A stretch of DNA of 64,000 nt from the NCBI RefSeq assembly GCF_016900095.1, contig NZ_JACJJP010000002.1, positions 124,001-188,000 on the forward strand, read 5' to 3'. Of the stretch, positions 59,265 to 64,000 are shown piece by piece. The position numbers were made by a program, and so were the translations under genes. Each line of letters begins with the position of its first letter. The stretch's first letter is position 1. The notes under the pieces were generated by a model. That model had not been told where the DNA came from. It worked only from the letters and a program-made list of their open reading frames with translations, and ran no database searches. This DNA comes from Gemmiger formicilis. GTDB taxonomy: Bacteria > Bacillota > Clostridia > Oscillospirales > Ruminococcaceae.

Positions 59265-59405
59265 TTTCCTTTTCGTGCCCGAAAAGGAAACGAAAAGGGC
59301 CCGCCGTTCCGATGCGGCGGCCGCCGGCTGGGGCTGCGGCCCCAGACCCCGAGATGCGGCCACCTTGCGACGGCCTACTCAGGTCCTGGGGGACCTGAGC
59401 AAGGA
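59265..59405 (-). repeat. Four-hairpin dispersed repeat, copy 4 (reverse orientation)
   Basis: On the minus strand: H1 CTCAGGTCC/GGACCTGAG (59378-59399), H2 CTGGGG/CCCCAG (59328-59345), H3 GGCCGCCG/CGGCGGGCC with the same bulged G (59298-59322), H4 TTTCCTTTTCG/CGAAAAGGAAA (59265-59290). H2, H3 and H4 differ from copies 2, 3 and 5 by paired changes that keep the stems. Confidence 0.85.
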
Positions 59406-59427
59406 ATGGATTTGAATGGTACTTCCG

Positions 59428-59479
59428 AAAAGCCTCCCCTGTGCAAGGGGAGGTGCCGCACAGCGGCGGAGGGGTTGTA
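59428..59479 (+). repeat. Short palindromic repeat, GCCTCCCC type
   Basis: AAAGCCTCCCC-TGTGCAA-GGGGAGGT, then GCCGCACAGCGGCGGAGG and GGTTG. Confidence 0.75.
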
Positions 59480-59522
59480 AACCATGCCTGATTTCCCGTT
59501 ACCGGGCAATACTGTCAAGTCT

Positions 59523-59575
59523 CCAACCCCTCAGTCGGCCTTCCGGCCGCCAGCTCCCCTTGCACAGGGGAGCCT
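59523..59575 (-). repeat. Short palindromic repeat, GGCTCCCC type (reverse)
   Basis: On the minus strand: GGCTCCCC-TGTGCAA-GGGGAGCT, then GGCGGCCGGAAGGCCGACTG and AGGGGTTGG. Confidence 0.75.
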
Positions 59576-59606
59576 TCAGCAGCTGCTATTGGGAAATGGG
59601 TTTTAA

Positions 59607-59755
59607 TCCTTTTCCTTGTTCACCGGGCCCCAGGCCGGTGAATAGGCCGTCCCGGCAGGGGTGGCCGCATATGGGTCCAGGGTTGAAAACCCTGGTCGGC
59701 GTCCACCGCGTCGAAACGGTGGGACTTTTCGCTTCCTTTTGGTCACAAAAGGAAG
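59607..59755 (+). repeat. Four-hairpin dispersed repeat, copy 5
   Basis: H1 TTCACCGG/CCGGTGAA (59619-59642), H2 CCAGGGTT/AACCCTGG (59677-59695), H3 GTCCACCG/CGGTGGGAC (59701-59725), H4 CTTCCTTTT/AAAAGGAAG (59732-59755). TAGGCCGTC and GGTGGCCGCA are present. Confidence 0.88.
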
Positions 59756-59796
59756 GACTGAACGGGTGCCAGCCGCTTGCCAAGAAGCAAGAGGCA

Positions 59797-59832
59797 AACC
59801 AACCCCACCGCCGCTGCGCGGCACCTCCCCGT
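59797..59832 (-). repeat. Short palindromic repeat, truncated reverse unit
   Basis: On the minus strand GGGGAGGT-GCCGCGCAGCGGCGG and GGGGTTGG; its left stem is missing where the MFS promoter begins. Confidence 0.6.
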
Positions 59833-59860
59833 TTGCATCCTTCCCGTTTCGTGGTATAAT
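59833..59860 (+). promoter_or_regulatory. Promoter of MFS transporter gene
   Basis: TTGCAT (59833-59838), 16-base spacer, TATAAT (59855-59860). Confidence 0.75.
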
Positions 59861-59917
59861 GGCCCACATGGGCCCGCGGGGCCGTCAAAATCCAGAAAAG
59901 TGGGAGAGATACGTTTT

Positions 59918-61093
59918 ATGGCATCCCTGTTATTGCCGCTCATCTATCTGGCCTTCATCAGCCTGGGCCTGCCCGACGCCCTGCTGGGGTCCGCCTGGCC
60001 CAGCATGTACACCCAGATGGGGGCGGACCTGTCCTGGGCGGGCATCGTCTCCATGATCATCTCCGCCTGCACCATCCTGTCCAGCCTGGCCAGCGCCCGG
60101 CTCAACATCGCCCTGGGCATCGGCAAGGTCACCGCCTACAGCGTGCTGCTCACCGCCGTGGCTCTGCTGGGCTTTTCCTTCAGCGGGCGGTTCTGGCAGC
60201 TCTGCCTGTGGGCCATCCCCTACGGCCTGGGTGCCGGCAGCGTGGACGCCGCCCTCAACAACTATGTGTCCCTCCACTATGAAAGCCGCCACATGAGCTG
60301 GCTGCACTGCATGTGGGGCGTGGGTGCCAGCATCGGGCCCATCATCATGGGCCGGGCCCTGGCCGGGGGCGCCTGGCAGGGCGGCTACCGCACCATCGCG
60401 GTGCTGCAGTTCGTGCTCACCGCCGTGCTGCTGTTCAGCCTGCGGCTGTGGAAAAGCCCCCGGCAGACCCTGGACGGCGCCGACTTCACCCCCCAGCAGC
60501 GGTCCATCCCCGAACTGCTCCGCCTGCCCGGGGTGCGCCAGGTGGTGACCTGCTTCTTCTGCTACTGCGCCCTGGAAGGCACCGCCGGCATGTGGGCCGC
60601 CAGCTACTGCACCGTGGCCCGGGGCATCGACGCCGAAACCGCCGCTTCCTGGGCCAGCCTGTTCTATCTGGGCATCACGGTGGGCCGGGGCGTCTGCGGC
60701 TTCCTGACCATGAAAATCAACGACCAGAACATGATCCGCCTGGGCCAGGCCCTCATCGCCCTGGGCCTGGTGCTCATCCTGCTGCCCGCCGGCAACAACG
60801 TGCTGTTTGCCGGGCTCATCACAGTGGGCCTGGGCTGCGCCCCCGTCTACCCCTGCATCATCCACGAAACCCCCGCCAACTTCGGCCGGGAACTGAGCAT
60901 GTCCATGACCGGCCTGCAGATGGCCTGCGCCTACGTGGGCAGCTGCCTCATGCCGCCGCTGTTCGGGCTGCTGGGCCAGCATGTCTCCATGAACCTGTAT
61001 CCTTGGTTCATGGCGGTGCTGCTGGTTCTCATGTTCCTCATGGCCGAAAGCCTGCACCGCAAGACCGCCCACCGCCGCGGCCTGGTTCTGTAA
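59918..61093 (+). CDS. MFS transporter
   Basis: This 391-residue transporter has 12 TM helices. The start LPLIYLAFISLGLPDALLGSAWP is typical of a group related to the fucose/glucose permeases and YfkF-like MFS members. The helix 4-5 region has PYGLGAGSVDAALNNYVSLH. The second half begins near residue 205 (RQVVTCFFCYCALEGTAGMW). Substrate unknown. The long frame to 59777 is repeat DNA; ATG 59918 follows GGGAGAG. It is probably co-transcribed with the phosphatase gene 30 bases downstream. Confidence 0.85.
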   Translation: MASLLLPLIYLAFISLGLPDALLGSAWPSMYTQMGADLSWAGIVSMIISACTILSSLASARLNIALGIGKVTAYSVLLTAVALLGFSFSGRFWQLCLWAIPYGLGAGSVDAALNNYVSLHYESRHMSWLHCMWGVGASIGPIIMGRALAGGAWQGGYRTIAVLQFVLTAVLLFSLRLWKSPRQTLDGADFTPQQRSIPELLRLPGVRQVVTCFFCYCALEGTAGMWAASYCTVARGIDAETAASWASLFYLGITVGRGVCGFLTMKINDQNMIRLGQALIALGLVLILLPAGNNVLFAGLITVGLGCAPVYPCIIHETPANFGRELSMSMTGLQMACAYVGSCLMPPLFGLLGQHVSMNLYPWFMAVLLVLMFLMAESLHRKTAHRRGLVL

Positions 61094-61123
61094 CCGCCCG
61101 CCCCTGCACTGAAAGGAAATTCT

Positions 61124-61663
61124 ATGGCAAGCGAAATCTACTTCACCCGCCACGGCCAGACCGTCTGGAACGTGGAAAACAAGATCTGCGGCGCCACCGA
61201 CAGCCCCCTCACCCAGCAGGGCCGCCGCCAGGCCATCGAGCTGGGGGAGAAAATCCGGCTGGAAAAACTGCCCATTGACCGGATTCTGTGTTCGCCCCTT
61301 TCCCGGGCCGCCGACACCGCCCGGTGTATTGCCGATGTGACCGGGCTGCCCCTGACGGTGGAACCCCGGCTGATGGAACAGAACTTCGGCCGGTTCGAGG
61401 GCACACCCCGGGACGGGGCGGAGTTTTCCACCGCCAAGGCCAATTTTGTGGAAAGTTTTGAAGGCGGTGAGAGCATGCTGCGGGTGGCGGCCCGCATCTA
61501 CACCCTGCTGGATGAGCTGCGGGAACGGCCCGAAACCTGCCTGCTGGTGGCCCACAACGGCATTGCCCGGGTGGTCAACTCCTATTTTTACGATATGACC
61601 AACGCCGAGTACGCGGCCTTCGGCATCCGCAACTGCGAAATCCGCCGGTATACCTTCCGGTAA
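61124..61663 (+). CDS. Histidine phosphatase family protein (phosphoglycerate mutase-like)
   Basis: This 179-residue enzyme has the phospho-His motif YFTRHGQTVWN near 6-16, the LSRAADTA arginine segment, an acidic Glu in MEQNFGRFEGTP and the second catalytic His in LLVAHNGIARVV. Likely a phosphatase acting on small phosphate esters; cobalamin-pathway CobC and PhoE-like enzymes share this form. AAAGGAA precedes ATG 61124. Confidence 0.9.
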   Translation: MASEIYFTRHGQTVWNVENKICGATDSPLTQQGRRQAIELGEKIRLEKLPIDRILCSPLSRAADTARCIADVTGLPLTVEPRLMEQNFGRFEGTPRDGAEFSTAKANFVESFEGGESMLRVAARIYTLLDELRERPETCLLVAHNGIARVVNSYFYDMTNAEYAAFGIRNCEIRRYTFR

Positions 61664-61674
61664 ACAGACAAAAG

Positions 61675-61716
61675 AACACCGCCCCGGGGGCAGATGCCTT
61701 CCGGGGCGGTGTTGTT
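61675..61716. terminator. Bidirectional terminator
   Basis: AACACCGCCCCGG pairs with CCGGGGCGGTGTT (61675-61713), followed by GTTTT; it serves the phosphatase and epimerase genes, which converge. Confidence 0.9.
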
Positions 61717-62421
61717 TTACAGTTGGCAGTAATCCGGGCGGACAATCTCCCCCGGCCCGGGGGTGGTGCCCGGTTCCACGAGAGAAAAATCCTGCCGCAG
61801 CAGCCGGATGCCGATGTCGGCGTTGACCAGGCGGTGGATGTAGCGGGGGGCGTCGCCCCGGAACATGCCCGCCTTGAAAAAGCCGATGGACACGGTCAGG
61901 TCGGACTCCACCGCCAGTTCGGCTTCGCCGGTGTCGCCGTTCAGCCCGCTGTTGATGTCGGCGCTGATTACATAGGCCCCGGCCTGCCGGGCTTGGTTGA
62001 TACACTGGATGGCCTGGCGCGAAGCCCCCCGCACCGTGCCCGCAAAGCCGGTGCCCAGCAGACAATCCACCAGCATGCCGCAGGCGGCAATTTCGGCTTC
62101 ATGGCCCGCAAAGGGGCGCACCGGCACCCCCAGGGCCCGGGCCTTTTCCAGATAGAAGGCGCTGTCCGGGCTGGTCTTTTCGGATATCCGATACAGCACG
62201 CAGTCCCGCCCGGCCTGGGCCAGCAGCATGGCCAGGGCGGCGCCGTCCCCGCCGTTGTTGCCCGACCCCATCAGGATGCCCACCGGGCCGCCCCGGGCCC
62301 AGTCAACCCCGTCCCGAATGCCCCGGGCCGCCCGCAGCATCAGTTCCAGGCTGGGGACCTCGTGTTCAATGGTCCATGCGTCGCTTTCCCGCATGGTCTG
62401 TACGCTTACCACAGGCACCAT
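61717..62421 (-). CDS. nnrE: NAD(P)H-hydrate epimerase (YjeF N-terminal domain)
   Basis: This 234-residue protein repairs damaged NAD(P)HX by epimerising the hydrate. Motifs: the Rossmann-like GILMGSGNNGGDGAALAMLL near 48-67, VDCLLGTGFAGTVRG and VISADINSGLNGDTG. Only the epimerase domain is present; the dehydratase (NnrD) half that is fused in many bacteria is missing here and may be elsewhere. ATG 62421 follows AAGGAGGG; the frame open to 62649 is repeat sequence. Confidence 0.87.
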   Translation of the reverse strand: MVPVVSVQTMRESDAWTIEHEVPSLELMLRAARGIRDGVDWARGGPVGILMGSGNNGGDGAALAMLLAQAGRDCVLYRISEKTSPDSAFYLEKARALGVPVRPFAGHEAEIAACGMLVDCLLGTGFAGTVRGASRQAIQCINQARQAGAYVISADINSGLNGDTGEAELAVESDLTVSIGFFKAGMFRGDAPRYIHRLVNADIGIRLLRQDFSLVEPGTTPGPGEIVRPDYCQL

Positions 62422-62496
62422 GGCCAATCCCTCCTTTGTTGGCTTTAGTGTAGCAGAACCGGGCGGGAAAATCCAGATGTTTGGCTTACGCCGTCT

Positions 62497-62726
62497 GGCT
62501 TTCAAGTCCTGGATGGCCTTTTTATTAAAAAATGCCCCGGCCGCAGCCGGGGCTTTTCTTATTGGTGGGCCATCCAGGGACCGAGCCACCCACGCCCTAA
62601 AAAACAGTCCGCAGGACTGTTTTTCCCGGCTTTGTCGTCGGGCTTTCAAGTCCTGGATGACCTTTTTTAATAAAAAAGTACCCCCGCAGAACGGGGGTAC
62701 ATTTTTTATGGTGGGCCATTCCCATC
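62497..62726 (-). repeat. Duplicated terminator-bearing repeat next to recombinase
   Basis: Two units of about 85 bases (62497-62580 and 62641-62726) share GGCTTTCAAGTCCTGGATG, a T/A-rich stretch, an own GC hairpin (GCCCCGGC/GCCGGGGC at 62534-62553; GTACCCCC/GGGGGTAC at 62678-62700) and GGTGGGCCAT. A third hairpin (AAAAACAGTCC/GGACTGTTTTT, 62600-62624) lies between. The outer frame is kept while the hairpin differs. The second unit supplies the last codons and stop of the recombinase gene. No gene in 62422-62705. Confidence 0.75.
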
Positions 62727-64000
62727 AGCGCTCGAACCCAAAACCTCACGAAGGGGGACGGTCTTGGCGTTCTCTTTGAAGTTGAAGTTCAGCACCACAC
62801 GGTCCTCAAAGACATAGACCGAGTTGACGAAGTTGTCGATGATCTGCCGCTGGTAAGCAGGACTGTTCACATCTCCCTGGCGGAACCGCTCAAACCAGAA
62901 CAAAATCTGTTCCCGGCTCAGAGTCGGCCTCTGCAGTTCTTCTTCCAAGATGCTGGCCTTGAGGGCGTCCCGGCGGGTTTCCAGCTCGTCCAGGCGCTGC
63001 TTGGTGGTGGGCGTCAGGATGCCCTGCTCGATGGCCTCCAGCAGGTTGGCCAGGCGCTTTTCTGTGTCCCGAAGCTGCTCTTTCAGAACCGGGAGGCGGG
63101 TGTTCTCCCGGTTCTGGGCTTCCAGGATCAAATCGGTTAGATGTTCAATGACCGGATCGTTCAAAATCAATTTGACCGCCGTATCCACCACAAAGCGCTC
63201 TAAAGGTTCCTTGCGGATCGCTTTAAGGCTGCAATGCGCCTGTCCCTTGCGTTTGGCCTTTCCGCACTTATAGTAGTGATAAGTGGTTCCCATGTGGCTG
63301 GTGCCACTTTCGCCGGCCATCAGGGTGCCGCATTTACCGCAGAACAGTTTAGTGGTCAGGAGGTAGTTGACCTCATCTTTGGCCGGGCGGCCATGGGTGA
63401 TTTTGTTCTTGGCGAAACGTTCCTGCACCCGGTCGAACAAGTCTTTGTCCACAATGGCGGGTATACCACCGGGGATCACAATGTCCTTGTAGCTGTACTC
63501 CCCAATGTAGCGGCGATTCTTGAAGATTTGAAAGAAGCTGTTCTTGACAAATGGCTTCCCGGTGCGGGTGCGCAGGCCGCGTTCGTTCAGGGAAGCCGCA
63601 ATCTTTTCGGCAGGTTCGCCGTCGGCATAGCGGGTGAAGATCTCCTGTACAATAGGAGCCGTCTCGGGGTCGATGTGATAGAGCCGGTCATCTTTGCCGA
63701 TGACATAGCCCAGCGGCACTACCCCGCCGTTGTACTTGCACTTGAGGGCGTTTTCCCGTTCGCCGCGGGCCACCTTGATGGCCAGCTCTGCCGAATAGTA
63801 CTCGGCCATGCCGATGAGCAGGCTCTCGACCATGATGCCCTCAGGGCCGTCCGAGATCGGCTCCATGACCGAGACGAGATGGACGCCGTTCTTTTCCAGC
63901 TGGCGTTTGTAGTAGACTGCATCGTAACGGTTGCGGGCAAAGCGGTCCAGTTTCCAGACCAGGACTGCGTCAAAGATTTTCCTGGCACTGTCCTGAACCA
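62706..64000 (-). CDS. Serine site-specific recombinase (large resolvase type), 5' end beyond window
   Basis: At least 431 residues of a large serine recombinase are visible; the N-terminal catalytic Ser lies off the right edge. The resolvase domain end is in VWKLDRFARNRYDAVYYKRQ with ISDGPEGIMVESLLIGMAEY; the recombinase domain contains DPETAPIVQEIFTRYADGEP and RGLRTRTGKPFVKNSFFQIF. A zinc ribbon follows (CGKCGTLMAGE ... YYKCGKAKRKGQAHC), then a coiled coil (EAIEQGILTPTTKQRLDELE). Such enzymes insert and excise ICEs and phages. It ends inside a duplicated repeat and has no visible partner genes yet, so the element must extend to the right. Confidence 0.93.
   Translation of the reverse strand, partial: VQDSARKIFDAVLVWKLDRFARNRYDAVYYKRQLEKNGVHLVSVMEPISDGPEGIMVESLLIGMAEYYSAELAIKVARGERENALKCKYNGGVVPLGYVIGKDDRLYHIDPETAPIVQEIFTRYADGEPAEKIAASLNERGLRTRTGKPFVKNSFFQIFKNRRYIGEYSYKDIVIPGGIPAIVDKDLFDRVQERFAKNKITHGRPAKDEVNYLLTTKLFCGKCGTLMAGESGTSHMGTTYHYYKCGKAKRKGQAHCSLKAIRKEPLERFVVDTAVKLILNDPVIEHLTDLILEAQNRENTRLPVLKEQLRDTEKRLANLLEAIEQGILTPTTKQRLDELETRRDALKASILEEELQRPTLSREQILFWFERFRQGDVNSPAYQRQIIDNFVNSVYVFEDRVVLNFNFKENAKTVPLREVLGSSADGNGPP

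Noticed and set aside
59777-59917. N-terminal extension of the MFS gene
   Set aside because: It reads through a repeat and the promoter; ATG 59918 starts at the first TM helix.
62422-62649. N-terminal extension of the epimerase frame with FFNKKAIQDLKARR-like sequence
   Set aside because: It comes from translating terminator repeats; a good ribosome binding site lies before ATG 62421.

Overview
The window looks like chromosome from a GC-rich, low-GC-phylum Clostridia of the gut Ruminococcaceae/Oscillospiraceae type (Gemmiger, Subdoligranulum or Faecalibacterium-like). This is an inference from several signs: a SCIFF peptide with its radical SAM maturase, a T-box in front of ilvBNCD, a BceRSAB-type operon, DUF815, DUF4956 and DUF4367 proteins, strong GGAGG ribosome binding sites, TTGACA/TATAAT promoters, and short palindromic repeats typical of these genomes. 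The strong GC bias produces very long antisense shadow frames, which were ignored.

Layout. 1-2.2 kb is a scarred region: the end of a glycerate kinase, a small HTH (excisionase-like) gene whose tail has been replaced, the 3' half of a tRNA-Ser, an orphan VbhA-type antitoxin and the last third of an oligopeptide-binding protein. A mobile element has probably come and gone here. 2.3-5.3 kb holds a frameshifted ridA, a PLP aminotransferase and a LuxR-type regulator. 5.3-13.1 kb (minus) is a five-gene envelope cluster: YfhO plus two paralogous pairs, each a large polytopic GT-C-like protein and a small two-TM partner. 13.2-21.2 kb (minus) holds a glutaredoxin-like protein, a sugar isomerase, a ROK kinase, a lipoprotein and a complete sugar ABC importer whose binding protein carries a C-terminal membrane anchor.

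21.2-26.4 kb (plus) has a MATE exporter and then a tight operon DUF4956 / CotH-lamin-tail protein / VTC domain, a conserved but poorly understood module. 26.5-33.1 kb (minus) has a Xaa-Pro aminopeptidase and a Bce-type two-component system with its ABC transporter. 33.2-36.1 kb (plus) has a His-rich CobW GTPase, a P-loop plus DUF1980-like fusion, and an HD protein. 36.6-45.7 kb (minus) holds SCIFF and its maturase, an Orn/Lys/Arg decarboxylase-fold protein, SbcCD, a GNAT, a NusG domain II protein and RNase Z. 45.7-48.3 kb (plus) has an aminotransferase and an ECF sigma/anti-sigma pair. 48.3-50.2 kb (minus) is kduI-kduD with two palindromic operators.

50.4-59.0 kb is branched-chain amino acid synthesis: ilvA, a DUF815 ATPase on the other strand, then a T-box controlled ilvBNCD operon with a likely Val specifier. 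59.0-59.9 kb is an island of dispersed repeats. 59.9-62.4 kb has an MFS transporter, a histidine phosphatase and NAD(P)HX epimerase, and the window ends inside a serine site-specific recombinase.

The signals I rate highest are a family of about 150 bp intergenic repeats folding into four successive hairpins with compensatory changes between copies (five copies here), the DUF4956-CotH-VTC operon, the duplicated GT-C modules beside yfhO, and the His-rich CobW / DUF1980-fusion pair.
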